From Bremerella cremea (lineage in GTDB: Bacteria > Planctomycetota > Planctomycetia > Pirellulales > Pirellulaceae), in the NCBI RefSeq assembly GCF_003335505.1, contig NZ_QPEX01000010.1:1426001-1490000 (forward strand): a stretch of DNA of 64,000 nucleotides, written 5' to 3'. Within the stretch, counting starts at the first letter, position 1, and every line of letters begins with the position of its first letter. The position numbers and the translations under genes were made by a program. Of the stretch, positions 47,684-56,380 are shown in pieces. Below the pieces are notes generated by a model. The model was not told the origin of the DNA, made no database searches, and saw only the letters and a program-made list of their open reading frames with translations.

Positions 47684-48442
47684 TTAGGCGTCTTCATCTT
47701 GATCTACGCCGCCATGTGATCCGTGTAAGGAACCTTGGTCTACGAGTGTGTACCATGTGCCCTTTCGGCTCTTAGCAATTGCAAGTCCAATTGTCGCTAG
47801 GATAGGCTTCAACTGGGTTGCCGTAGCCCTCAAACTACTCTTTGTATTCGCAACTTCCCCAACATCGTAGACAAATGGAATCAGTTGGTCACGCGACATT
47901 CCTTTCTCACCAGCTTGCCACAGTTTATACAGAATCGCCTTTCGACGTTTCTTATCCGAGATTTTGAAGTTCAAGGGTACGTGTTTCCCATCGATTTCTC
48001 GAGTGACCTCTCCCTCATCCTGATCCGGCGACGGAACGACCATGTTTAAGTAGTAAGCCTTGAAATCAGGACCTCTTTCCGGTCCACGCTCTGACTTATT
48101 GCGTAAGATACAACGCTGATACGCATCATCGATCTCAGCCTTAAGTTGCAAAAATAAATCCTGCGAGTCGAGATGCGCTGACATCAGTTGGTCCAAAAAC
48201 CAGATCCTTAAGTGCTCCCCTTGCAGACGGACAAGATCCAGTGTGGAGAGATCTAATTTCTTGTTCTCAGGCGAACTGGCGATTTCGTCGGCTCCCCGCA
48301 GTGCCTCCATTCGATACGCTTCTAGCTGGCTTAATTCCCGCAAGGCATCCTGAGATGCAATCTCGCGGCAGGTCGGCCAGCTTCGCACTAGATTTGCGAA
48401 AATGCGGGCAATCGCAGGTCGATCCCGCGAGGTAAGACTCAT
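47684..48442 (-). CDS. unrecognised protein with winged-helix-like C-terminus (operon gene 3)
   Basis: A 252-residue protein, last of three minus-strand genes. The N-terminal half is helical with many Arg/Glu residues. The part at about 165-240 looks like a winged helix: KAILYKLWQAGEKGMSRDQL, LRATATQLKPILATIGL, then RKGTWYTL as the wing. This suggests DNA binding or a regulatory role, as inference. The acidic tail ends DQDEDA. No family recognised. It follows the middle gene by 26 bases. It could be a regulator or effector of the unknown system. Confidence 0.65.
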   Translation of the reverse strand: MSLTSRDRPAIARIFANLVRSWPTCREIASQDALRELSQLEAYRMEALRGADEIASSPENKKLDLSTLDLVRLQGEHLRIWFLDQLMSAHLDSQDLFLQLKAEIDDAYQRCILRNKSERGPERGPDFKAYYLNMVVPSPDQDEGEVTREIDGKHVPLNFKISDKKRRKAILYKLWQAGEKGMSRDQLIPFVYDVGEVANTKSSLRATATQLKPILATIGLAIAKSRKGTWYTLVDQGSLHGSHGGVDQDEDA

Positions 48443-48468
48443 TCCGGAAACTTTCTAATTCGTAAGTT

Positions 48469-49452
48469 CTAACGACCCCGCGTATCCTCGCCGCGATCCC
48501 GACCTGGTGTGTTCTTATCTGCTGCCGTGGGCTTGCAGGCCTCGCCAATATATGACGAGACCATGTCAATCAGTGTTAGTAAATCACGAACATCTCGCTC
48601 GAACGCCCCGTGCTCGTCGGTTACCTGTGAATTCGAGATTGTTTTTTTCCACGCGAGAGCCTTATTGATCATTAGAATCTCTAGGTTCCTCAAGCTCCGA
48701 AAGTCTTCACTTTCAATGAACTGCACAGCAAATCCGTTGATCTGATATGCCCGCCAGGATTCTTCGTCCGTTGGCTCCTCCGGTCCCGATGCTTCGAGAT
48801 TGTCGGGGCGATCCTTAGGGTGAATCGATCGATAGAAAATCCAGCTCAGCGGACACTCAAGATCCTTATTGAATTCTGTTACGAATTCAACTCGCCTAGC
48901 ATATCCAGGCGCTGAAGCTTGCTGCTCGAGTTCGTCTGGCGAATAAACTTCTTCCATAAGTGACACTTGCCAAGAATCCTCCTCATTGTCAACAAAATCC
49001 ATACTCGGAGGATCAATCCGCAAGTCTCGTGAAGATTCGCTTTCGATACCCCTTCTCTCCCCTTCTAATATTTCGTCCTGTTGGGCGAATTCTTGTGACG
49101 GAATGTAGCGACATTCGACAATGAACTCTCCCTTTTTCTGCCCAGATGGAAGATAGATTTCGTGATTCGCTTCATCCGGGCCGACAATGGCTGCCGCACA
49201 GCCGCTCAGACTAGTGAGCAAAGTCCCAAGATCCGGCGGTTGTTTGCCCCGTATGAGAACTTCGATTTCCCCGGGAAAGCCAGAGGAAACAGAGTGAGTC
49301 GCATTGAAGTGTTTCAGGGCGATATTTAAGACGACTTTGGGCTCCTCATCCTCATTCGGAGCAATTTCCAATTCACCGCTATTCAAGACCACCATCTTGG
49401 CCTGAAAAACGATGTCCAGCGTCTCGGCGATACTACGAATATCAATCGTCAT
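48469..49452 (-). CDS. unrecognised acidic protein (operon gene 2)
   Basis: A 327-residue protein without a signal peptide or membrane span. The N-terminal 110 residues look beta-rich (MVVLNSGELEIA, EIEVLIRGKQPP). The middle (about 125-225) is strongly acidic, with DNEED, EEVYSPDELEQQ and EEPTDEES. The C-terminal 90 residues are helical and the tail is basic (GRDRGEDTRGR). No catalytic motif seen. It lies 3 bases after gene 1 and 26 before gene 3, so the three are surely one transcript. Function unknown. Confidence 0.65.
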   Translation of the reverse strand: MTIDIRSIAETLDIVFQAKMVVLNSGELEIAPNEDEEPKVVLNIALKHFNATHSVSSGFPGEIEVLIRGKQPPDLGTLLTSLSGCAAAIVGPDEANHEIYLPSGQKKGEFIVECRYIPSQEFAQQDEILEGERRGIESESSRDLRIDPPSMDFVDNEEDSWQVSLMEEVYSPDELEQQASAPGYARRVEFVTEFNKDLECPLSWIFYRSIHPKDRPDNLEASGPEEPTDEESWRAYQINGFAVQFIESEDFRSLRNLEILMINKALAWKKTISNSQVTDEHGAFERDVRDLLTLIDMVSSYIGEACKPTAADKNTPGRDRGEDTRGR

Positions 49453-49455
49453 GGT

Positions 49456-50472
49456 TCAAACACTGTAGGCAAATTCAAGTGCGGACGCACCGAGCAAGGC
49501 CTGATCGAATGTCCCACCGACTCCGATCTCGACCGCAGTTTCCTCATAATACTGCCGTATTGAAATCAATTCGAGCGTCCGGGGGTCCAATTCCAGTGTT
49601 AGGTTTTCGGCGTATCGATTATCAAGCTCGAACCGAGTAAGACTAATCAGAAGTGTCTGAGACATGTGGTCGCGGTAAAGTTCCGAGTTTTCTTCTTCGG
49701 CTAATACCGGAATAACGCCGTTCTTCAGGGCAGCATCATCTTGCGGACTCACGATCGTTCGTCCGGAAGAAGACTTTCGGCACCGGGCCATCGTCCATCG
49801 GTGTTCGTGATAGGCTCGGAGCTGATGTTGAAAATCGGCGTGCGACAGGCGAATTTCATGGCACACGCATGCAATTCGAGGCATATCACCGTCGACAATT
49901 CTTTGATCACGAAACTTTTTCCACTGGAGACGTGATAAATCAAAGCGAACGCGTGCCCCCAGTTCCGACTCGCGACCGGGCGATCCTCCACAGAATCCTA
50001 CGACCGATGTGCTTCGAAACTTATGGGCTTGAAGAATCACATTCGTTTCCCGAAAACGATTTGCCTTGGTGCGTCGTGCATAAACAAGGGAAAACGTCCC
50101 GAATTCTCGATCGCGATTTCCGAAGAAGCGATTCACGATCTCCTCTAATGCGGACCTTTGCGGTCCTATCCAACTACTTCTCCAAGGTTCTGGCAGGCGA
50201 TCGTGCATCGCTTCGATGTCGCTCAGCACATTACTTCTAATCAAACTGAATCGGCGGCGGGACGCAATCAAATCACTTCTTCCAGCTTGTCTCACCAGCA
50301 GATTGCACGGGATCTTAAGCCCTCGGCCATCCTCATCGACGAGCACGGGGCCTTCCTGAAGGTGCAAAACCTTCGGCGGGATTTCTCGATACTCGCCTAG
50401 CTCATCGAAAATGCTGGTGATGCTCTGCAGCGAGTGGCTGCCGACCGAAGACCAGTTCGCCGAATGCCTCAT
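49456..50472 (-). CDS. unrecognised protein (operon gene 1)
   Basis: A 338-residue soluble protein, first gene of the operon. The N-terminal half is rich in Arg (RRRFSLIRSN, YARRTKANRFRETN). A middle block contains ACVCHEIRLSHADFQHQLRA and HRWTMARCRKSSSGR, with several His and Cys residues, but in no known nuclease or zinc-finger arrangement. The C-terminal 90 residues look beta-rich (ENLTLELDPRTLELISIRQY). AAGGG lies about 9 bases before the ATG. It is divergent from the sigma factor gene at 50639. Confidence 0.6.
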   Translation of the reverse strand: MRHSANWSSVGSHSLQSITSIFDELGEYREIPPKVLHLQEGPVLVDEDGRGLKIPCNLLVRQAGRSDLIASRRRFSLIRSNVLSDIEAMHDRLPEPWRSSWIGPQRSALEEIVNRFFGNRDREFGTFSLVYARRTKANRFRETNVILQAHKFRSTSVVGFCGGSPGRESELGARVRFDLSRLQWKKFRDQRIVDGDMPRIACVCHEIRLSHADFQHQLRAYHEHRWTMARCRKSSSGRTIVSPQDDAALKNGVIPVLAEEENSELYRDHMSQTLLISLTRFELDNRYAENLTLELDPRTLELISIRQYYEETAVEIGVGGTFDQALLGASALEFAYSV

Positions 50473-50638
50473 TGATCCATCCCTTCAATTTAAACGTCGA
50501 CCTTTTTTGGCCTCGCAAAAGAAACCTTGCGCGATTCCTTTCTCCCCGCCACTCAGAATCCTGTTCAGCATCTTGGACGGATGACACGTCCAGGACTTTG
50601 GGTTCATTTCGACTGTATTAACGATGTGGAGTTGATCA

Positions 50639-51166
50639 GTGAATCACAATCCTTTCACCCAGACGGGTCGTTTGGCCTCGGGAGAATTCGCTCCCGAAGA
50701 TCTCTATGCACTCCTGTATTGCCTCGCCCTTCGCTCGGGGCTGAGCGAGGCGGACGCTCTGGATGTGGTCCAGACCGTTTATCTCCAATATTACATTTGG
50801 AAATCGAAAGGGGGAACGATCAATTCTTCGATCGCTGGCTATCTAACCAAGATGCTACGGAACGAGCTTACCAATCGTGCCCGATCTCCGCGGCTTAACA
50901 TCAGTGACTTTCCAGCGGACATGGTTGCCGCTCCGGAAAGGGAACTGCTGCAAGGACCTCCTGCTGAAAAGCTCTTCGCGATCACTCGCTCGTTTCTGTT
51001 CGGACTCAATCGACTCGACCGTCGAATCGTAATCCTGCGGTTTCGAGGCAACAGCTTTCGCCAGATTTCCCGTCATCGCCGGATTGAATTCTCGGACAAA
51101 ACGGTCAAGCGGCGATTCGACGAGGCCATTGGTCGTCTGGCGCTGCTCGTCAAGCAAGCTCATTAG
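50639..51166 (+). CDS. RNA polymerase sigma factor, ECF-like
   Basis: A 175-residue sigma-70 family protein. Region 2 is LSEADALDVVQTVYLQYYIW (about 35-54) and region 4 is LNRLDRRIVILRFRGNSFRQ with DKTVKRRFDEAIGRL (about 120-170), a helix-turn-helix for -35 recognition. A GGAG site lies seven bases before the GTG start. No anti-sigma is obvious; the following envelope genes are possible targets or partners. It lies at the divergent boundary with the three-gene operon. Confidence 0.78.
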   Translation: MNHNPFTQTGRLASGEFAPEDLYALLYCLALRSGLSEADALDVVQTVYLQYYIWKSKGGTINSSIAGYLTKMLRNELTNRARSPRLNISDFPADMVAAPERELLQGPPAEKLFAITRSFLFGLNRLDRRIVILRFRGNSFRQISRHRRIEFSDKTVKRRFDEAIGRLALLVKQAH

Positions 51167-51205
51167 CTCAATTCTCTAAATCCGAACGAGGTATTCCGAT
51201 TTTCG

Positions 51206-51236
51206 TTGCGGATTTCTCAGGATCTGAGATCCGCAA
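51206..51236 (+). promoter_or_regulatory. long hairpin after the sigma gene
   Basis: TTGCGGAT pairs with ATCCGCAA, and inside it CTCAG pairs with CTGAG around GAT, with a two-base bulge. No T-tract follows. A second small hairpin (GCAAG/CTTGC) lies just beyond. It may attenuate or process the transcript between the sigma gene and the envelope gene. Confidence 0.5.
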
Positions 51237-51334
51237 TGCTCGGCAAGTCCTGTCTTGCAGTTTGAACCGTTTGGTTGGCCTGGCTTAATCCGGGTCAACT
51301 CCTTCCTTTCGTTCCATTTTTTGGAGACTCTCTC

Positions 51335-52303
51335 ATGGTATCTCTGTCTCGTTTTACTGTCCCCGTTTTGATGGCCGTGCTAGCCGTCCAGGCATGCCAG
51401 GCCCAAAGCCCTCCGTCACCGAAACCTGCTCCGCATGGTCCGCAGACCGAGGAGGAACGGGCGTGGGCGAAAGTCGTGCCAGCGCTCAAGCAGGCACATC
51501 AGAAGCGGATCGCCGCTGCAGATCTCCTCTTGAACCAGTTGCGATCTTCGGCCGCCGAACTGGCCACTAAGAGTGGTCGCGACGCGTTTACGGACGCGGC
51601 CCTTGGATTGAATTCGAAACAGCTCATGCTGACGGATTCCCAGGGCCACCAAACTTGGCTTCGACGACTGTATGTCGACCAAGTCCTACCGGTGAATCTT
51701 TTACAGCAGCAGGTGAAAGTCACCTCCGATGCCTTAACGAAGGTGCTCGCGCAGATTGACCATGACTTGGTGGTGGAGCAGATGCTTGATGTGGAAGAGA
51801 TTCCTCGCAAGTTCCGCCCCGTGCCGCTCGATCTTGCTCGCTTCCATCAAGCCGTGGACCGCGAAATTGATTCCGTAATGCTGGCTGTCAAGGAATCAAC
51901 CTATCGTCAACTCAAGGCTTTTGCTGCGGGTGCTGCAGGGGCGGTCATCGCGGGCAATGCTGCTAGAGAAGCTATGCGTGACGAACAAGGCAATGTCTCC
52001 TTGTTCGGGGAGTTATTTGCCATTGGGATCGGCTTCGGTGCTGACTACGCAATCGATCAGGCAGCCAATGAGGCTCTCGAAACTCGCAAACATCTCACCG
52101 ACGAACTCGAAAAGAGTACAAACCGACTGCTCGTCAATTGCCTCGGCAACGGGGCCCCGACCGATGTACTGATCGACGAAATGGTCAAGTCGATCCGTCA
52201 GCAAGAAGTCGCCATGGCCGCCCTCTTTATCCGCGACCTGGGAGTGGATTTGGACTGGGCCCTTGCCTACTACGATCACGTTTCTATCGAACCTCAAAAG
52301 TAG
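51335..52303 (+). CDS. exported coiled protein with glycine-zipper segment
   Basis: A 322-residue protein with a signal peptide (cleavage near CQA-QSP). The mature part is almost entirely helical, with a DHDLVVEQMLDVEEIP stretch and a glycine/alanine-rich segment (AFAAGAAGAVIAGNAAREA at about 202-220, and GELFAIGIGFGADYAIDQAA) that could insert into a membrane. GGAG lies eight bases before the ATG at 51335. It precedes the lipoprotein-like gene by 10 bases. Function unknown; an envelope role for the element is inferred. Confidence 0.7.
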   Translation: MVSLSRFTVPVLMAVLAVQACQAQSPPSPKPAPHGPQTEEERAWAKVVPALKQAHQKRIAAADLLLNQLRSSAAELATKSGRDAFTDAALGLNSKQLMLTDSQGHQTWLRRLYVDQVLPVNLLQQQVKVTSDALTKVLAQIDHDLVVEQMLDVEEIPRKFRPVPLDLARFHQAVDREIDSVMLAVKESTYRQLKAFAAGAAGAVIAGNAAREAMRDEQGNVSLFGELFAIGIGFGADYAIDQAANEALETRKHLTDELEKSTNRLLVNCLGNGAPTDVLIDEMVKSIRQQEVAMAALFIRDLGVDLDWALAYYDHVSIEPQK

Positions 52304-52313
52304 GAGAGTCTCC

Positions 52314-53057
52314 ATGAAAGGTTTTGTCCTCACACTAATCGTGCTGTGTTCCGTCCTGGCATCGGGCTGCCCAGTAATGGCTGGCCCTTTGTCGGGGGCC
52401 GTGAAGACTGGTGCCAAGATTCTCACGGGTAAGGCAGCCTCGGCTGCCACCAAGCAAGCGGTTCAGCAAGCTGGGAAACAGGCTACGTCCGCTCTCGCAC
52501 GAAAGACCGCCGAAGCGGCCGCCCGCCAGACGGCCATTCGCTTGACACGACTGCTAGGAGACGATGCCGCACGGATCGTGCGGTCCGTCGCCGGGAAAGC
52601 TGTCACGCTGGCGGACGATGTTGTCATGGCCACCACGAAGGTCTCCGCCCGGAATGGGCGGAGACTGGAAATGTTGGTTCCTGTGCTCAAAAAGCAGGGC
52701 AAGCTGGCCGAAGTCACGACATTGGTCAACAAGAGCCCTAAGCCGGGCGAGCTCCTCGAAATGCTCTGGAAACACCGGGAGAAGATCGCCGCAGGTGCGG
52801 CGATCACTGCCCTGGTGGTTCACGGCGATGACATCGCGAAGGCAGCGGCTGAACACGTCGCTCGCCCTGTTATCGAATCGAGTATGCAACATGTGGTGGC
52901 TCCGGTCGTCGCTCGCACGAGCATCTGGGGGATGGGCCTATTTCTGTTGGCGATCCCCGTGTCACTCTCGATCGCCTTGGCGGTCTGGTGCAGGTCAAGT
53001 CAATTCGACCGCTGCGTGAAATGGTTCGAGTTAGCCTGGCGGAGGATCACTTCTTGA
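52314..53057 (+). CDS. Ala/Lys-rich lipoprotein-like membrane protein
   Basis: A 247-residue protein with a signal sequence and possible lipobox LASGC (Cys19). The next 90 residues are very rich in Ala, Lys, Thr and Gln (GKAASAATKQAVQQAGKQAT), likely a long amphipathic helix. A C-terminal membrane span lies at about 208-228 (WGMGLFLLAIPVSLSIALAV). AGGAG precedes the ATG. It is translationally close to the preceding gene. Together they may form an envelope structure; nothing catalytic is seen. Confidence 0.68.
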   Translation: MKGFVLTLIVLCSVLASGCPVMAGPLSGAVKTGAKILTGKAASAATKQAVQQAGKQATSALARKTAEAAARQTAIRLTRLLGDDAARIVRSVAGKAVTLADDVVMATTKVSARNGRRLEMLVPVLKKQGKLAEVTTLVNKSPKPGELLEMLWKHREKIAAGAAITALVVHGDDIAKAAAEHVARPVIESSMQHVVAPVVARTSIWGMGLFLLAIPVSLSIALAVWCRSSQFDRCVKWFELAWRRITS

Positions 53058-53094
53058 CTCCCTCGATTTCTCAAGCAAAGTAAGGAATGAAGTC

Positions 53095-53907
53095 ATGATT
53101 GTTAAACCCGAAAACGTGCCCGCCGCCACACCCACGTGGCGGCGGGTTTCTCTTTCTCAGATCGACTTGGTGGAGAATCGACGTCCGTTAGATGAAGAGA
53201 ATCTCCGGCGCCTCGAACCTAGCATCGCAGAGAACGGGGTCTTGCAACCTGTTGGTCTCGTTGCCGTCGGTAACCGCTTTCTGCTTTGTATCGGCAATCA
53301 TCGCCACGAAGTAACTAAGCGACTGGGACACACTGAGATTGATGCTCTGGTTTGGCCCGAGGGTACGCCACCCGAGCAAATGCTCGTCTTTTCCCTACAC
53401 GAGAACCATCTCCGAAAGGACGAGTCTGTAGAAGATACCTTTAAGCGAGTCACGGAACTGGCTCGTTATCATCGCTGTAGCTTTACAGAAGCCGCGGTCC
53501 ACGCATGCGTTACTCCGGGGACCCTGAGCAAGATCCGCAAATCAGTTGGAAAGCTTTGCCCGGAGGCGCTGAAAGTGGCCCGCGAGAACAAAATCGGTGT
53601 CGCTATCACCTACGAAGTGGCTCGCCGAGCCAAGACGGAAGACGAGCAGACAGCCTGGCTGAAGGAACATGCGGCCGGTCGGATGTCACGGGACGCGATC
53701 ATCAGGATGTCGGGCGGCAAAAAGTCGAAGGCCCCCAAGCAAGTCACCTTTGAACTGAAGATGGATGAGGTCGCGTTTCAACTGACCTTCCCTCGTACGA
53801 TCTCCTATGAGGAGTTGTTTGACGCCATCGCCAAACTCAAGGCGGGAATTCAAGTTCACGCCAAGCAGAACCTCCCCATCCACGTGCTTGCGGAGGTAAT
53901 GGCATGA
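53095..53907 (+). CDS. ParB/Srx-like nuclease-fold protein
   Basis: A 270-residue protein. The N-terminal ParB domain has box I-like SLSQIDLVENRRPLDEENLR, box II GNHRHE (67-72) and box III ENHLRKDE (103-110), the CTP-binding patch of ParB proteins. The middle (about 115-215) is a helix-turn-helix region (FTEAAVHACVTPGTLSKIRK). The C-terminus differs from chromosomal ParB. No parA gene is adjacent, so it may act in the relaxosome or as a regulator. Its stop overlaps the coupling ATPase start (ATGA). A strong hairpin lies over codons 9-18. Confidence 0.82.
   Translation: MIVKPENVPAATPTWRRVSLSQIDLVENRRPLDEENLRRLEPSIAENGVLQPVGLVAVGNRFLLCIGNHRHEVTKRLGHTEIDALVWPEGTPPEQMLVFSLHENHLRKDESVEDTFKRVTELARYHRCSFTEAAVHACVTPGTLSKIRKSVGKLCPEALKVARENKIGVAITYEVARRAKTEDEQTAWLKEHAAGRMSRDAIIRMSGGKKSKAPKQVTFELKMDEVAFQLTFPRTISYEELFDAIAKLKAGIQVHAKQNLPIHVLAEVMA
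53119..53146 (+). promoter_or_regulatory. strong hairpin inside the 5' end of the ParB-like gene
   Basis: CCCGCCGCCAC and GTGGCGGCGGG form a perfect 11-bp stem around ACCCAC, followed by TTTCTCTTTC. It lies 24 bases after the start codon, so it could slow translation or attenuate transcription. Confidence 0.5.
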
Positions 53908-55337
53908 ACTGGTTTGGCTTCACGTTCTGGAAAGCCCGAGATTCGCTCGACTTACTCGGCATCTCGTTGGAGGATGTGTGCTCCCATATCTTCGCGATTG
54001 GCGGCACGGGAAGCGGCAAGACATCCGTTCTAAAGATTCTCCTCCGCGACATTCTTCGTCGCGGAGGGCCGAACATCGGCTGCCTGTGGTGTTGCGTCAA
54101 ACCGGACGAGGCGGCCAACGCGTGCCGTGTGATCGAACTCGCCGGAGCCCAGGATCGATTGTTGATCTTGGTGCCCGGCGAATTCACTTACAACTTCCTC
54201 TCTTTCGAATTGACTCGCCAAAATGGTTCGCCTACAACGGCCACCCAGCTCTTGCAGGATCTCAACAATCAACTCAATCAATCCAAAGGAGAACATCAAG
54301 ACAGTTTCTGGGCCAACTTGTATGCCATGCTACTCACCTGCTGCATTACCATCGGTTGGCTGGCCAAACGAGAAAAGGTAACCATCGAAGATGTTCACCG
54401 CGTGATGCTCTCTCTACCGGCGGCATTCGCTCAAGTGGCTTCAGCCGACTTTCAGTCGAGTTCGTACGCTTTTCAATTGCTCCAACAGGCGGAGAATGGA
54501 ATCCGAAATGCGGGGGAAATGCGGCAATACAAACAGTCCGCTTCTTTTCTGCTGTCCGAGTTCATTCAAATTGGCTCGAAGGCACGTGGGGCGGCGATCA
54601 GTGAAGGCTCGGCGGTGCTCGTGCCCTTTCTCAACTCGCCCATGTACGAAACCGTTTGTGCCGAACATTCCACGTTCTCCCCTGAGATGGCTCTGGACGG
54701 GGTCTGTGTTGTTCTCGCGGCCCCCATCATGTCGCACGGCCCTGCGGGGATGCTCCTACAAAGCATCGTGACAACCCAGTTGAGCGAGGCGGCTCTCCGC
54801 CGCTTGAATCCGCAGACGACGACGATCGTCGTGCGGGACGAACTCCAGATGCTTATCAACAATCCCGCCAAGGAAGCAATGATTCAGTCGGTCTCACGGA
54901 GCCAACGCCTGGCGTTTGTCAGTGGCTGCCAAAGTTTACCAACACTTCAGTCCGCCATGGGCGGTAACCAGGCGGAACAGGAACTTCATTCCGTGTTTGC
55001 CAACTATTCGACGAAACTGGTTCTCTCCAACCATTGTGCCAGGACCAATGACTACTTCAGTCAAAGCTGGGGGCAGCATCGGGAAGACTTCGTCAGTGTC
55101 AGCGAGACGAAGGAAGAAGAGAAGTTCGACCTGCTTAATTTCTTGATGGGAAATGATCGGTTTCTATTTTCTATCTCCGAACAGATGGCTCCTCGTTGTC
55201 CTCCTGAGAGGTTTCTATCACTTCGTCGCGGAGGGCCACACAACAAACTTCTCGTTGATTTCTTTCTCAGCCAGGCGGGTCGCACCTATGGACCGCAAGG
55301 CGATCCATTCACCTTAAAAACGTTGAGGCAAATCTAG
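53904..55337 (+). CDS. coupling-protein-type ATPase (VirD4/TraD-like), soluble
   Basis: A 477-residue ATPase. Walker A GGTGSGKT (33-40) follows a short N-terminus, and the Walker B region is TTIVVRDELQ (306-315). FVSGCQSLPTL and ANYSTKLVLSNH match the later part of the type IV coupling protein/HerA-FtsK fold. Usual coupling proteins carry two N-terminal membrane spans; this one has none, and the next gene encodes a multi-span protein that could replace them. It would link the relaxase to a secretion channel. Its ATG overlaps the ParB-like stop. Confidence 0.82.
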   Translation: MNWFGFTFWKARDSLDLLGISLEDVCSHIFAIGGTGSGKTSVLKILLRDILRRGGPNIGCLWCCVKPDEAANACRVIELAGAQDRLLILVPGEFTYNFLSFELTRQNGSPTTATQLLQDLNNQLNQSKGEHQDSFWANLYAMLLTCCITIGWLAKREKVTIEDVHRVMLSLPAAFAQVASADFQSSSYAFQLLQQAENGIRNAGEMRQYKQSASFLLSEFIQIGSKARGAAISEGSAVLVPFLNSPMYETVCAEHSTFSPEMALDGVCVVLAAPIMSHGPAGMLLQSIVTTQLSEAALRRLNPQTTTIVVRDELQMLINNPAKEAMIQSVSRSQRLAFVSGCQSLPTLQSAMGGNQAEQELHSVFANYSTKLVLSNHCARTNDYFSQSWGQHREDFVSVSETKEEEKFDLLNFLMGNDRFLFSISEQMAPRCPPERFLSLRRGGPHNKLLVDFFLSQAGRTYGPQGDPFTLKTLRQI

Positions 55338-55988
55338 ATGACACACTTTGACAATGAACCCGTTCGTCCTGACCGGCCACCTCCGACCAAGCAGCCGGAG
55401 GAGTACCAGGAAGAAGAAATCCGCAGCATCCGCAATGGAATCGGCGGATTCCTGATCGCCGGGTTTGCGATGGGGAGAACGCTGCAAATCTTCAGCCGTA
55501 CGCCTGGCTCGGCCGGTTCCATTCTGGTGGTGGCGTGGGCTTTCGCCGTGTTTGTGCAAGGCTTTTACCTGCACGGACACATGCAAAAGCACGGACGAAT
55601 CGATGCCATTCCCTTTGAACTATTGATCGCCGCTCAAGTTGTATGGTGGCTCGTGGGGCTCGTTCTAACGTTCATCCATATTCTTTACCGTACTCAGGCA
55701 CGGGATAGTGATCTCGGACGCGGTGTCCTGTCTCGCTACTTTCCTCGGCTTTCTACTCCGGCGGCGGGAATAGTATCGGACGTCGGTGTTGGGCTTGCCC
55801 TGGCCGGGCTACTGCGGCTCTGTGCTTCGCCCATTCAGTCCAACTGGTATCTGGTCATGGTCGGCTGGATTTTGATCTGCCACTTCGCCTTTTTTCTGCA
55901 CCAATGGTACCTCAGAAAGAGAGTAGATGCCGCCAAATTACGATCGGCCGGGTGGCGAACTGAAGTGCGTGGGAGGCGTCAACTATGA
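55338..55988 (+). CDS. multi-span membrane protein
   Basis: A 216-residue protein that starts directly after the ATPase stop. The N-terminal 30 residues are polar and acidic (TKQPEEYQEEEIRS). Four or five membrane spans lie at about 33-48, 60-78, 92-113, 143-162 and 170-188. The C-terminus is basic (RKRVDAAKLRSAGWR). No family recognised. From position and coupling it may be the membrane partner of the soluble ATPase. Its stop overlaps the next start by 4 bases. Confidence 0.7.
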   Translation: MTHFDNEPVRPDRPPPTKQPEEYQEEEIRSIRNGIGGFLIAGFAMGRTLQIFSRTPGSAGSILVVAWAFAVFVQGFYLHGHMQKHGRIDAIPFELLIAAQVVWWLVGLVLTFIHILYRTQARDSDLGRGVLSRYFPRLSTPAAGIVSDVGVGLALAGLLRLCASPIQSNWYLVMVGWILICHFAFFLHQWYLRKRVDAAKLRSAGWRTEVRGRRQL

Positions 55989-56380
55989 GCAAACAGCAAC
56001 CCAACGACCACACGAATCAGAAGCCGGAAAAGCCGAAGATCGGCCAAGGGGCAATCGCGGCCTTTGGGCGACAGGGATTCAAGGAACTCGGCAACATCAT
56101 TGCCGCATTTCCGGGGCATTCCCCTCTTGTGGAAGAGCCTGGACAAATGGCCAGGGCCACGCAGCAATCCATAAGCCGTCAAACGGGGGCTAGTCAGCCC
56201 GTCCACTTTTACCAGTCGCAGCCGGAGACCCATTCGACCATGAACACGCCCGAACCGAATCAAGCTGAAGTTCAGATGGCGAACGACCAGCAGCCTAGCA
56301 TCCTGGATGACCTGGTCCAGCATGCCCAGCAACAGGCGGAGTTCCAAGAACCGGAACAAGAGCAGGAGATGGGTCAGTGA
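55985..56380 (+). CDS. small Gln/Glu/Pro-rich protein
   Basis: A 131-residue hydrophilic protein, overlapping the previous stop as ATGA. The middle has a helical GAIAAFGRQGFKELGNIIAAF segment; the rest is low-complexity with many Gln, Glu, Pro and Asn, ending QQQAEFQEPEQEQEMGQ. Probably disordered. No family recognised. Location in the transfer gene cluster suggests an accessory role. Confidence 0.62.
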   Translation: MSKQQPNDHTNQKPEKPKIGQGAIAAFGRQGFKELGNIIAAFPGHSPLVEEPGQMARATQQSISRQTGASQPVHFYQSQPETHSTMNTPEPNQAEVQMANDQQPSILDDLVQHAQQQAEFQEPEQEQEMGQ

